Source: Acidicapsa ligni (GTDB lineage Bacteria; Acidobacteriota; Terriglobia; Terriglobales; Acidobacteriaceae). Taken from it: DNA of 64,000 nucleotides. The stretch is from contig NZ_JAGSYG010000003.1 in assembly GCF_025685655.1 (NCBI RefSeq), positions 434,001 through 498,000 of the forward strand. The letters are read 5' to 3'. The notes below the pieces were generated by a model. It did no database searches. It saw only the letters and a list, made by a program, of their open reading frames with translations, and was not told where the DNA came from. The position numbers and the translations under genes were made by a program. Shown piece by piece: positions 6,899-15,459 of the stretch (position 1 is the stretch's first letter; every line of letters starts with the position of its first letter).

Positions 6899-7318
6899 CT
6901 ACTTGGAACTTTCGAGCGAGAAGTCCCTTGCCAAGATATTGATTGTGCCGCCCGGAGGGCACATGCTCACACTAAAGTGCAGGTGCTCCTCGAACCCCCG
7001 ACCGCCCAAAATCACATCGAACGGACTCGGTTCCGAGACGGCATTTTTCCAGTCTGACGACTCGTAGCATTCTGCACCTGAGATGTCATCGGCGCACATG
7101 GACTTAGCCGCTAAGTACACGTCGGATGCAAAATAAACACACTCCTTGAAGACGATGTCTGTTGGTGTTAGAGAACCGCCTGCGCCTAGCAGCTCTAGCG
7201 AGAGCCTTACCCGGTCCTCTCCTTCATGCTTGTAAAGGCAGAAGCCCACCAACTTGGAGTCGTGCCACGAAATCGAATTGAATTTTTGTACGGTTAAGTT
7301 TTCCATCTGAACACTCAT
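6899..7318 (-). CDS. Cytoplasmic-type immunity to RHS tip
   Basis: 139 residues with no signal peptide or membrane segment. It begins 9 bases after the stop of the RHS fragment, with GAGG upstream of the ATG. Segments such as ISWHDSKLVGFCLYK, RVRLSLELLG and TDIVFKECVYF suggest an alpha/beta immunity fold, and the WHDSKL start is common in small proteins encoded behind polymorphic toxins. No named family can be assigned. It is the only partner in the array predicted to stay in the cytoplasm, which implies that the RHS tip at 7328 acts inside cells. Confidence 0.55.
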   Translation of the reverse strand: MSVQMENLTVQKFNSISWHDSKLVGFCLYKHEGEDRVRLSLELLGAGGSLTPTDIVFKECVYFASDVYLAAKSMCADDISGAECYESSDWKNAVSEPSPFDVILGGRGFEEHLHFSVSMCPPGGTINILARDFSLESSK

Positions 7319-7327
7319 TTCATTGCC

Positions 7328-8413
7328 TCACGGTACTGGGATAAGGTTTCTAGGCGGGAAGAGGATTCTCGACGCTTCGCTCACAATCCAGTAGATGATT
7401 ACACCAGCCGTAGCTCCTCCGGCGGCGCGCTTCATATTGGCCTGTTCTTCAGGTGTAAGTGGACGGGCGGGCTGACGGGGCGGTTTCTTGCCCCAATCCC
7501 AATCATGCACGTGAGGATCACCTGCCCCATGATCGTGGCCCTTATCAATATCCTTTACTGCCTTCCCATCCGGGCCAGAAGTGCGAGTAGTGCTGCCACC
7601 CTTCCCGTCAGGAATAACCACAGTCGAATCTGGTGGCAGCCCTTGTGCAGGAGTTCTGCCTGGTGGCGGAGGCGTATTGTTCTGGGCTAGCAAAGTGTTA
7701 TCAGGCGTTTGCGTAGCACTCTGTTGTTGGGCCCCTTGTGCAGCGCTAGCAGTGGAAGCAGCAACCATTCCATCATATGCTTCTTCAGCCGCTCTTTCGT
7801 CGTCCTTCGTTCCCATGTTTGGATTGTGTTCTCCCGGAGTTAACTCGGCGGCAGGCAGTGAATCACTATCGGCAGTCAGTGTCATGCCGACCCAGTTATT
7901 CTCCGTGTTTGCCGAAGCGGCGTGTCCGTCGGCATCGACGCGGTTGAGCGGTCCATTTTCTACATAGCTGTAGAGATTGAGTGTCTGCGGATCGCCGAAG
8001 CTGGCATAGGGAACAGCCGTGGCGCTGCCTGCCCAATCCGGAGTCATAAAGCGGCCTAGATTGCTGGCATAATACCGCGCTCCAAAGTCATCCAGACCGC
8101 TCTCCGGGTCACGCTCCTTGCCGGTGAACTTGTAGTTGTTGGCCGTGTCGTTCTGTGCGATGACACGCTCCCCGCCGTAGGGAAAATAGAGAGAATCATT
8201 CAACACGTTGCCTAATGAATCTGTGACCAGAGCCGTTGTGCCAAGGTTATCTTCCACATAATATTTCGGCGTCGTCGCTCCAGGATCGATTCGCGCAATC
8301 CGCTGACCATTGAAGAAGATATAGCGCGTCGGATTGTTGCCTGTAGCGTCCGTTTCTGTCAGAGCTGTTGAATACGCATGGATTTTTCTAGTTACATACG
8401 ACGGCGAGCTACC
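7328..8413 (-). pseudogene. 5'-truncated RHS protein with toxin tip
   Basis: The frame opens after TGA (8414-8416); the first GTG is at 8257. Core features are RYIFFNGQRIAR, DNLGTTALVTD, and the RHS signature YKFTGKERDPESGLDDFGAR followed by RYYASNLGRFMTPDWAG and LNLYSYVENGPLNRVDADGH. A linker ending AAQGAQQQ leads to a variable tip with HDHGAGDPHVHDWDWGKKPP and a C-terminal hydrophobic stretch (GVIIYWIVSEASRIL). A full RHS gene would carry more than a thousand residues of YD repeats upstream; here fewer than 150 core residues remain, and the upstream sequence is primase-like. It is therefore a remnant, or a cassette awaiting recombination. Confidence 0.75.
7721..7733 (-). repeat. RHS linker copy of junction repeat J6
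   Basis: The minus strand reads GGCCCAACAACAG within the RHS linker (GAQQQ). This is the only copy embedded in an RHS core and marks the likely exchange point between core and tip. Confidence 0.65.
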
Positions 8414-8697
8414 TCATCGATGAAAACATCAACCTGACGCGCAACTACGCCAAGAATGGTGCGAGGCAGATAGTCTTCGCGTTCCCACTTATCTCTCACT
8501 AATTTGGATTGGTACATGATATTGCGGATACGCTCGCAATTCTTACCTGTCCAGAATGCCAGATGTTGAGCGATAGCACTGTCCGCGGCACTCGCGTCAT
8601 ATCCTCTCGCGGGATCTGGATACGCGAGTGCGAGAGCTTTTGCGTCAGCCAGAAATAAATCTGCAAAGCTCGCCTTATGACTAACGGAATTTGAACG
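8392..8697 (-). pseudogene. Phage/plasmid primase-like C-terminal fragment
   Basis: An open minus-strand frame without a start, closed by TAA at 8392-8394. It encodes YDASAADSAIAQHLAFWTG, KNCERIRNIMYQS, LVRDKWEREDYLPRTI and VARQVDVFIDEVAR. This matches the C-terminal helical segment of phage and integrative-element primase/polymerase proteins, where SxADxAxxxxLAFWTG and REKWxREDYxxxTI are characteristic. The N-terminal catalytic part is missing. It sits between the tRNA-Val 3' end and the truncated RHS gene, as expected for the worn end of an integrated element. Confidence 0.6.
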
Positions 8698-8723
8698 CTA
8701 TCGAACAATATAAAACGAATATA

Positions 8724-8800
<77 letters not shown>

Positions 8801-8951
8801 GCATTCGCGGTAACGTGGCAATGAATTGCCGCCTTTGCAATCATACCAGCGATTCGCCTCAGCCCCAAACTGCGACGCCCAATATCCAGCAACATCCTGC
8901 AACAACGTTCAAACGACACCCCAGGACGCCAGGATTGATACACTCAACCGA

Positions 8952-9830
8952 GTGAAACGACTCATCGTGAACGCCGATGACTTTGGCCTGACCGCAGGCG
9001 TCAATCGAGCCATCGTCGAACTCCATCGCCAGCTCGCCCTCACCTCGGCCACCCTCATGGCTGTCGCCCAGGCAACCCGCCAGGCTGCAGACATCGCGCA
9101 CCAAACCCCAAGCCTCGGCGTAGGCTGCCACGTCGTCCTCGTCGATGGCGAACCAGTCCTGCCCCCAGCGCAACTGCCCACACTTGTGGATCAGGCCACC
9201 GGCCGCTTCCGTCCAACGCTCGGCAAGTTTGTGCAGGATCTCTTCCTCAATCGCATCCGCCCCAGCGAAATCGAAGCCGAAGCCTCCGCCCAGATAGCAA
9301 GACTCCGCAGCCTCGGCCTCTCTCTCACCCATGTCGATACCCACAAACACACCCACATGTTTCCCCGCGTGCTCGCCCCTCTGCTCCGTGCCGCAGGCAA
9401 TCAAGGCATCCATGCCATCCGCAATCCCTTTGAAGCCAGTTGGAGCCTCGCAGCCACCCCCGGCGCGCCTTTCCTCCGCCGCACCCAGGTCCACATCCTC
9501 AACCGCTTCCAGCCCACATTTCGCAAGCTCGTCGCTCAAGCTCAGCTCGCCACGACCGACGGAGCAGTCGGCGTGCTCGCCACCGGAACCCTCGACGCCA
9601 GGACTCTTCATTCCCTGCTCCAGGCGCTTCCCAATGGCACATGGGAGTTAGTCACCCACCCCGGCTACAACGACGCCGACCTGGCCAACGCCCGCACCCG
9701 TCTCCTCTCCGCCCGCGAAACAGAACGCGAAGCCCTGCAATCCCTATCCGCCAACGCTGAGCTTCAGCTCATTCATTTCGGCCAGCTCCACTCCGAGCTG
9801 AACTCTCACCTGAACTCGTCGATCAGTTAA
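8952..9830 (+). CDS. YdjC/ChbG-HpnK family deacetylase
   Basis: Starting at GTG 8952 the protein begins VKRLIVNADDFGLT, the hallmark N-terminus of the YdjC (ChbG/HpnK) carbohydrate deacetylase family; the paired Asp and later HVDTHKHTHMFP histidines form the metal site. The open frame extends upstream to 8826 without family similarity. Family members remove N-acetyl groups from sugars (chito-oligosaccharides for ChbG, a hopanoid glycan for HpnK). It ends 74 bases before bshA in the same direction. Bacillithiol synthesis needs an N-deacetylase after BshA, normally an LmbE-type BshB, so a role there is possible but speculative. Confidence 0.75.
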   Translation: MKRLIVNADDFGLTAGVNRAIVELHRQLALTSATLMAVAQATRQAADIAHQTPSLGVGCHVVLVDGEPVLPPAQLPTLVDQATGRFRPTLGKFVQDLFLNRIRPSEIEAEASAQIARLRSLGLSLTHVDTHKHTHMFPRVLAPLLRAAGNQGIHAIRNPFEASWSLAATPGAPFLRRTQVHILNRFQPTFRKLVAQAQLATTDGAVGVLATGTLDARTLHSLLQALPNGTWELVTHPGYNDADLANARTRLLSARETEREALQSLSANAELQLIHFGQLHSELNSHLNSSIS

Positions 9831-9904
9831 TGTCGTTAATCCCGTTAATTTTCTATAATTTCCAGCATCTTACCAACCACCGCCAGCGTCCAATTTAGAG
9901 GCTT

Positions 9905-11056
9905 ATGCGCATCGGAATCACTTGTTACCCTACATACGGCGGCAGTGGCGTAGTAGCCACCGAGCTAGGCATTGAACTCGCAGCCCTCGGCCACGAAGTT
10001 CATTTCATCAGCTACTCGCAACCATTCCGCCTGACCGGTCGCGAAACCGGCATCTTTTATCACGAAGTCCCAGTCTCCAACTATCCGCTCTTTGAATTCC
10101 CGCCCTACGACCTGGCGCTTGCCTCGCGCATGGCCGAGGTCGCCGAGTACTACCACCTCGATCTGCTTCATGTTCACTACGCCATCCCGCATTCCGTCAG
10201 TGCCCTGCTAGCCCGTCAGATGCTCGTCGAACGCGGCAAACATCTGCCCTTCGTCACCACCCTCCACGGTACCGACATCACCCTCGTAGGCATGGATCAC
10301 TCCTACCTGCCCATCACCCGCTACTCCATCCAGCAAAGCGACGGCGTCACCAGCATCTCTCAGGACCTCAAAGAAAAAACCATCGCCAACCTCGGCATCA
10401 CCCGGCCCATCGAAGTCGTCCACAACTTCGTAAACTGCGATGTCTACAAGCCCTATCCGGATGAATCTTCCCGCGCCCAGGCTCGCGCAAAATTCGCCGC
10501 TCCAGACGAATTCCTCTTCATGCATCTCTCCAACTTCCGCCCCGTAAAGCGCGTAGCCGATGTAGTCCAGATCTTTGCCCGCGTCGCCAAACAACTTCCG
10601 GCGCGACTCGCCCTCGTAGGCGACGGCCCCGATCGCTCCACCGCCGAATGGCTTGCCCATTCCCTCGGCATCCACGACCGCATCCACTTCCTCGGCAAGC
10701 AAGACCGCGTCCACGAACTTCTGCCCCTGGCCGATCTCATGCTCATGCCCAGCGAGATGGAGTCCTTCGGCCTGGCCGCACTCGAAGCGATGGCCTGCCA
10801 GACCCCAGCCATCGCCACCCGCGTAGGCGGCGTACCAGAACTCATCGACGACGGCGTGAACGGCCTGCTCTTTCCCGTAGGCGACGTAGAAGCCATGGCC
10901 GAAGCCTCCATCGCCCTGCTCAACGATTCCGAACGCCATCAAACCATGCGCAACGCAGCCCGCAAAACCGCGCAGGATCGCTTCTGCTCCACCCGAATCC
11001 TGCCCCGCTACGTAGCCTTCTACGAATCCCTGCTAAACAACAAACCACCATCCTAA
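9905..11056 (+). CDS. bshA: N-acetyl-glucosaminyl L-malate synthase BshA
   Basis: A 383-residue GT4-family glycosyltransferase that joins UDP-GlcNAc to L-malate, the first step of bacillithiol synthesis in the cytoplasm. The N-terminus MRIGITCYPTYGGSGVVATE is typical of BshA, as are HVHYAIPHS, LHGTDITLVG and the C-terminal GT4 nucleotide-sugar site (MPSEMESFGLAALEAMAC, then TRVGGVPELI). Length equals the family norm. The gene probably shares a transcript with the upstream YdjC-type deacetylase. Confidence 0.92.
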   Translation: MRIGITCYPTYGGSGVVATELGIELAALGHEVHFISYSQPFRLTGRETGIFYHEVPVSNYPLFEFPPYDLALASRMAEVAEYYHLDLLHVHYAIPHSVSALLARQMLVERGKHLPFVTTLHGTDITLVGMDHSYLPITRYSIQQSDGVTSISQDLKEKTIANLGITRPIEVVHNFVNCDVYKPYPDESSRAQARAKFAAPDEFLFMHLSNFRPVKRVADVVQIFARVAKQLPARLALVGDGPDRSTAEWLAHSLGIHDRIHFLGKQDRVHELLPLADLMLMPSEMESFGLAALEAMACQTPAIATRVGGVPELIDDGVNGLLFPVGDVEAMAEASIALLNDSERHQTMRNAARKTAQDRFCSTRILPRYVAFYESLLNNKPPS

Positions 11057-11093
11057 ACAAAAATCTCTAATCCAATCCCCGCAAAAAACCCAC

Positions 11094-11266
11094 ACTTGCC
11101 TTTGCCCTTGCTGTTGCCTTTGCTGTCGCACTTGCCCTTGCTGTTGCACTTGCCGTTCTGTCTGTCATTCCCGAAGGGAATCTGCTTCTGCCGTTGCAGT
11201 TGCTGGTGTCCTTGCCGTTGTAGTTGCCCTTGCAGTTCTATCTGTCATTCCCGAAGCTAATCCCCT
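11094..11266 (+). repeat. Intergenic repeat, copy A (double core)
   Basis: A C/T-rich tract of TTGCC(C/T)TTGCTG-like units leads into TCTGTCTGTC and the palindrome ATTCCCGAAGGGAAT (first core 11157-11186). A second tract follows with a degenerate core (11238-11262, ATTCCCGAAGCTAAT). The same arrangement recurs near 15.3, 17.9, 19.7, 29.4 and 41.1 kb. It lies between the convergent bshA and kinase genes and may double as a terminator. Confidence 0.8.
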
Positions 11267-11271
11267 TCGCC

Positions 11272-12576
11272 CTACCGCCCCATCTCCGGCAAATCAGACG
11301 GAATCTCAATCGAAACCAGCGTTCCCCGCCCCGGTCGCGAAACCACAGTAAACCGCGCCCGGTTTCCATACAACACTTCCAGCCGCTCGCGCACATTCTT
11401 CATGCCGATGCCCGCGCCCCCGCGTGCCAGCGCCGATGGCGGCTTCAGCACAATACCCACTCCATCGTCTTCCACTTCCACCACCATGCTGTCGCCCTGC
11501 ATCCGGCTCCGCAGCGTAATCGTGCCGCCTTGAATGCGCGGTTCCAGTCCATGCTTGATGCTGTTCTCAATCAGCGGCTGTAGCAGAATACTCGGCACCA
11601 ATACGTCCAGCGTCTTCGGATCAAGCTCCTTCACCACCTTCAGCTTCTCCGACCCAAACCGCACCACCTCAATATCCAGATAATCGTCCGTAAAACTCAA
11701 CTCATCCCGCAGCGGAACATATGTATCGTGATCCTTCAGCAGCGCCCGCAGCAGATTCGCCAGCTTGATGATCATCTCTCGCGCCAGGTCTGGCCGAAAG
11801 CGCACCAGCGACCCAATCGAATTCAGCGTATTGAACAAAAAATGCGGATTGATCTGCCGTTGCAACGCATCCAGCCGCGCCTCCAAAACCAGCCGCTTCT
11901 GCTCCTCCAGCTTCAACTCGATCCGCAGCGCATTCCACATCTTCAGGCTGATCGCCACCACCATCGGAGCGCATAACCACACCAGCACCTGCAACCACAA
12001 CGCATCAGCATCCAATGCAAACAGCCGATGCGGATACCGGCTCGAAAGCCAGTCATGCGCCACCTCCATACCGGCAATCAACATCAGCAGCAAAATCTGC
12101 CGGTCAAACTTCGGCTTGCGCAGATTCCTCCGCACCCACCGGTACACGCTCAAATCGACAAACGGAGTAAACGACCAGATCTCTTCCTTCTCAACCCACG
12201 CTCCAAACAACCCGGAGACCAGCCCCACCGCGCACAGAAACGGCGGCGCCAGGTACTCTCCGCGAATCGTCGCTGGAAACGCCAGCACCAGCCCGCTCAG
12301 CATTCCCCACGCTGGCCCCACCAGCAGCCCAAGCAGCGTCACCGTCTCAAACGAAAGATCTGCCGCGAGAAAATTCCTCACCGTCAGCCGCACCCACACG
12401 CCCAGCGTCAGCGGCACCAGCAAAAACGCCATCAGCGCCATTGTCTGCCGGTTCTGTCGATGATCCGCAAACAACAGCCGCTGAAATGTCCGCGACCGCG
12501 CCAACGCACTCGAAACCGAAGCAGCCACCCCCAGCTTCACCAGCAACGTAATCAGAATGAGCTTTTGATCAATCAC
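11272..12576 (-). CDS. LytS/YehU-type sensor histidine kinase
   Basis: 434 residues. About 190 N-terminal residues form several membrane helices (LILITLLVKLG, ALMAFLLVPLTLGV, VTLLGLLVGPAWG), resembling the 5TM-LYT sensor module. The cytoplasmic part has the His_kinase signature QRQINPHFLFNTLNSIGSL with the phospho-accepting His, followed by LQPLIENSIKHGLEP (N box) and VEDDGVGI and GIGMKNVRERL (G boxes) of the ATPase domain. Such kinases normally pair with a LytTR-type response regulator, but none lies beside it, so its partner must be elsewhere. Confidence 0.88.
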   Translation of the reverse strand: MIDQKLILITLLVKLGVAASVSSALARSRTFQRLLFADHRQNRQTMALMAFLLVPLTLGVWVRLTVRNFLAADLSFETVTLLGLLVGPAWGMLSGLVLAFPATIRGEYLAPPFLCAVGLVSGLFGAWVEKEEIWSFTPFVDLSVYRWVRRNLRKPKFDRQILLLMLIAGMEVAHDWLSSRYPHRLFALDADALWLQVLVWLCAPMVVAISLKMWNALRIELKLEEQKRLVLEARLDALQRQINPHFLFNTLNSIGSLVRFRPDLAREMIIKLANLLRALLKDHDTYVPLRDELSFTDDYLDIEVVRFGSEKLKVVKELDPKTLDVLVPSILLQPLIENSIKHGLEPRIQGGTITLRSRMQGDSMVVEVEDDGVGIVLKPPSALARGGAGIGMKNVRERLEVLYGNRARFTVVSRPGRGTLVSIEIPSDLPEMGR

Positions 12577-12732
12577 CCATCCACTCTATCGCTTACCAGC
12601 CCCCAAGATCCCGCCTCTTTCAAAAGGACATAGCCTTCAGCACCCCCTGACTCCTTCCTCGTAGGAGACGAATCGTTCTCCACCCCTGGCACATCCAATT
12701 GAAAGTAGGTAATTTCTCGTAAAATGGTGCAT

Positions 12733-13389
12733 ATGCAGTTTGAAAATGTAAATAAAGTAGCTGAAGCAGACCTCCCCACCCGCTGGGGTCAATTCCGTAT
12801 TTATGGCTTCGAAGGCCATTTGTCTGAGCCACGCCCCTGCTACGACAAATCCACATCCGATAACAAAGTTGAGGGCCTCGTCGCCCTCGTCATGGGCGAT
12901 GTACACTCCGCTCCCCCTCTGGTTCGCATCCACTCACAATGCCTCACCGGAGACGTCTTCCACTCCCTGCGCTGTGACTGCCGTATGCAGTTGGAGTTAG
13001 CGATGGGCAAAATTCGTGACGCAGGCTCCGGCATCCTCCTTTACGAGCAGCAGGAGGGCCGCGGCATCGGCCTGATGGCCAAGCTCAAGGCCTATCAACT
13101 CCAGGATCACGGACGCGATACCGTCGAAGCCAACGAAGAACTTGGCTACGCCGCCGACTGCCGAGGCTTCGAACTGCCCGCCGAAGTCCTCAAGCTTCTC
13201 AACGTCCCAGCCGTGCGCCTCATCACCAACAACCCGGAAAAAGTAGCAGCATTGGAAGCCGGCGGCATCATCGTAGTCGAGCGCATCTCCGCCGAAGTAG
13301 TTCCCGAAGAGACCTTTGAAAAATACATGAAGACGAAGCACCAGAAGATGGGCCACATCGTCGACACGGCACAGGAATCCATAGTCTAA
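12733..13389 (+). CDS. ribA: GTP cyclohydrolase II
   Basis: This enzyme opens GTP to 2,5-diamino-6-ribosylamino-pyrimidinone phosphate, the committed step of riboflavin synthesis. The zinc site is visible as CLTGDVFHSLRCDC, and the active site as LYEQQEGRGIGL and DTVEANEELGY; TNNPEKV closes the family pattern. ATG 12733 (MQFENVNKVAEA) matches the usual N-terminus better than the in-frame ATG at 12724. It stands alone without the RibB domain, and its promoter must lie in the 150 bases shared with the divergent kinase gene. Confidence 0.93.
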   Translation: MQFENVNKVAEADLPTRWGQFRIYGFEGHLSEPRPCYDKSTSDNKVEGLVALVMGDVHSAPPLVRIHSQCLTGDVFHSLRCDCRMQLELAMGKIRDAGSGILLYEQQEGRGIGLMAKLKAYQLQDHGRDTVEANEELGYAADCRGFELPAEVLKLLNVPAVRLITNNPEKVAALEAGGIIVVERISAEVVPEETFEKYMKTKHQKMGHIVDTAQESIV

Positions 13390-13437
13390 AAATTAACAAG
13401 CAAAATGAACGCACCAAAATAAATGAGCAAGACCAAT

Positions 13438-13483
13438 CGGCAATCAACCCAGGGAGAAGCAACTCTCCCTGAATTGATTGCCG
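13438..13483. terminator. Bidirectional hairpin terminator
   Basis: A nested inverted repeat: outer arms CGGCAATCAA and TTGATTGCCG, inner arms CAGGGAGA and TCTCCCTG, followed by ATTTT. It lies between convergent ribA and the DUF2090 gene. Two more direct copies of GATTGCCGA follow before 13530. Confidence 0.75.
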
Positions 13484-13554
13484 ATTTTAGCTGATTGCCG
13501 AGTTTGATTATTTAGATTGATTGCCGACTTGGCACCGCTCCCGCGCAGCGCCGT

Positions 13555-14475
13555 TCAGGCCTTCTTACCCGCCTCAAACACATCCACAAACTCACGATAC
13601 CTACGCGCTATCTCAGCAACCGCCTCATCCCGTGAATTCTTCCCCGCCCGCCAATTCACCAGCGGATCCCAGAAGTCCGTGCGGCCCACGGCGAAGCCAA
13701 TAAATCCATCCACACCAGACGCCGTATTCAGCCACTCATGCACCTTCGCATCATCTTCACCGCGACCCAGAATGATGCAGCTGACATTGTCCCTGCCGCC
13801 CTGTCGCGCCGTGGCCACAATCTTCTCGCAATCCTCGCGACGATCCAGCCCCTCGATCTTCCACACATCCGGCTCGACACCAGCCGCCTGCAACTCTTCC
13901 AGCGCCTTCACCATCAGTTCAGGACGAAGCTCCAGGTCATAAGCCGTCTTGTCACCCAGAAAATGATCCAACTGCTCCTGCTCCGCCGGCACCAGCAACT
14001 CAAACATAAACAGAGCCTGCCCCGCACCCTGCAGATAATCCGACAGCCGCTTCAACCGCGCCGCCTGCTCACGATTCAGCGTCGCGTCGCCTCCAGGGTT
14101 GTAGCGCACCAGCACCTTGCTGAAGGTTGGCTTGAACTCTTCAATGTGCTTTGCAAAATCATCGCCGTACTGAAAATCAAACTCTTCCTGTCCACTCTTC
14201 TCTGCCGCCATCGCAAAATGAAATCCCTGCGCCTTGGCATCCCGCAGTATCGCCGCACCAAACTGTTCATCCACCAGGATGGACGACTTTTCCTTCTCCA
14301 CCCCATCGGCAATCGCCTTCTGAAAGCCGTCATAAATAACCTGCTTGGCTTTGGCAATCTCCGCCGTCTGCTCCGTCGAAAGCTCACCCTTCCAGCCAAA
14401 CATCTTCGTCTGAAAAGAACCACGATGATCAAAAGGAAGAATGTACAAGGGCTTCGTAAATCCGCGAGGCGTCAT
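13555..14475 (-). CDS. DUF2090 aldolase-like protein
   Basis: 306 residues beginning MTPRGFTKPLYILPFDHRGS, the characteristic start of the DUF2090 family. That family forms the C-terminal half of IolC-type proteins and is linked to 2-deoxy-5-keto-gluconate 6-phosphate aldolase activity. A TIM-barrel-like series follows: SSILVDEQFG, FKPTFSKVLVRYNP, LFMFELLVP, VDVWKIEG-like PDVWKIEGLD, CIILGRGEDD and IGFAVGRTDFWDP. No inositol genes are adjacent, so the substrate is uncertain. It may be a class I-type aldolase in sugar acid breakdown. Confidence 0.65.
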   Translation of the reverse strand: MTPRGFTKPLYILPFDHRGSFQTKMFGWKGELSTEQTAEIAKAKQVIYDGFQKAIADGVEKEKSSILVDEQFGAAILRDAKAQGFHFAMAAEKSGQEEFDFQYGDDFAKHIEEFKPTFSKVLVRYNPGGDATLNREQAARLKRLSDYLQGAGQALFMFELLVPAEQEQLDHFLGDKTAYDLELRPELMVKALEELQAAGVEPDVWKIEGLDRREDCEKIVATARQGGRDNVSCIILGRGEDDAKVHEWLNTASGVDGFIGFAVGRTDFWDPLVNWRAGKNSRDEAVAEIARRYREFVDVFEAGKKA

Positions 14476-14625
14476 GATGTCTCCTGTGTGTTGCGTAAAA
14501 AGCTGCTGTTTGGAAAATACAGGTTGGCGTTCAACTCCAGATCAAAAATGCGCAATCCGGTAAAAATAATGGCTACCGCGGCTGAATACATTAGAGCGCA
14601 TGTCGGAACAAATCGATGTCTAAAT

Positions 14626-15177
14626 CTAAATATCTTCCCAATCGCGCAGCGCCACCAGCACTTTCGCCGTAGTCACCACCTGCCCCACATGCCGCATCGT
14701 ATGATCCGCCACATGAATCAGTGCCCCGCCAATACTCGTAGGCAACTGCTTTCGCCCAACCCCGCGCAAAGTATCCAAATCCGCAGTAGCCAGCACCCGC
14801 ACCCGCTCCGCCGCATTGCTCAAGGAAGCGTCAACCGCAGCCATAAGTTGCGCCAAAGTCTCCTCCCCACTTAGCTCATTCCCGTTTAGCTCAGATTTAA
14901 GCAGTCCCAACTGCTCCGCAGAAAGCTGCTTCCCCTCCGCATAGCAAAGAATCCGGTCCACACTTCCAGCAATATGTCGCAGATGAAAAGTCACCGAAGG
15001 CAACCCTAACGGACGCGCATTCACCTCAACATCCGTAAGCCCTGCAGTCCACTTCGTAAGATCCTCAAGCGCCAGTTCCAAAGCATGAAGCACAGCCCGT
15101 CCCGCCGCCGGAACATCCCCATGCGTCCCCCGCATCCACGGCTCGATATATGGCGAACTAACATCCTGAGTATTCAT
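14626..15177 (-). CDS. DinB-family protein
   Basis: ATG at 15177 (MNTQDVSSPYIEPWMRG) is chosen; the frame upstream runs through a dispersed repeat and is not coding. The 183-residue protein has the four-helix DinB/YfiT layout: SVTFHLRHIAGSVDRIL carrying the first metal-ligand His, a middle helix, and GGALIHVADHTMRHVGQVV with the HxxxHxGQ-type metal ligands. Members include thiol S-transferases (for example bacillithiol-dependent enzymes), which would suit the bshA gene nearby, but specificity cannot be read from sequence. Confidence 0.75.
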   Translation of the reverse strand: MNTQDVSSPYIEPWMRGTHGDVPAAGRAVLHALELALEDLTKWTAGLTDVEVNARPLGLPSVTFHLRHIAGSVDRILCYAEGKQLSAEQLGLLKSELNGNELSGEETLAQLMAAVDASLSNAAERVRVLATADLDTLRGVGRKQLPTSIGGALIHVADHTMRHVGQVVTTAKVLVALRDWEDI

Positions 15178-15311
15178 AGAAGCCCGTCCAGAAAACCCGT
15201 CCAGCTCTCCCAACTCAAACAAAATCGCGGTCCTCAGCAACCGCACTTCCCTCAGACATACCTTCGTCGGTGACATGTCTTTGTCGGCGATGCGAAAAGC
15301 AAAAGGACCAG

Positions 15312-15357
15312 CTTTTGCCTTTCTGTCCGTCATTCCCGCAGGGAATCTGTTTCTTCC
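15312..15357 (+). repeat. Intergenic repeat, copy B
   Basis: A short copy: TTTTGCC, then TCTGTCCGTC and the palindrome ATTCCCGCAGGGAAT followed by CTGTTTC. It lies upstream of the DinB gene. Confidence 0.7.
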
Positions 15358-15459
15358 ACCAACCTCAACAACTGCGAGTGCCTCATCGCGCCGTTCAGGT
15401 GAGATAACTCATCTGAGATAACAATCCCGCTGCCTGAATCCTTCAATTCAAACCCAAAC

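Larger units (their letters stand above)
1..8723 (-). mobile_element. Genomic island end with RHS toxin-tip array
   Basis: All genes here lie on the minus strand, base composition is visibly less GC-rich than the rest of the window, and the block ends at the 3' end of a tRNA-Val gene, the usual site of island integration. Order away from the tRNA: primase-like remnant, truncated RHS gene with cytoplasmic-type immunity, two further immunity-like genes, then five orphan toxin tips with their partners. No integrase is visible and the far boundary lies outside the window, so calling it an island is inference. Confidence 0.65.

Noticed and set aside
269..7733. GGCCCAACAG copies as integron attC sites or IS ends
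   Set aside because: They are too short, lack inverted partner arms, all point one way and no integrase or transposase is visible.
11094..11266. TTGCC-rich tract as a CRISPR array
   Set aside because: Units are imperfect and directly adjacent without unique spacers, and no cas genes are present.
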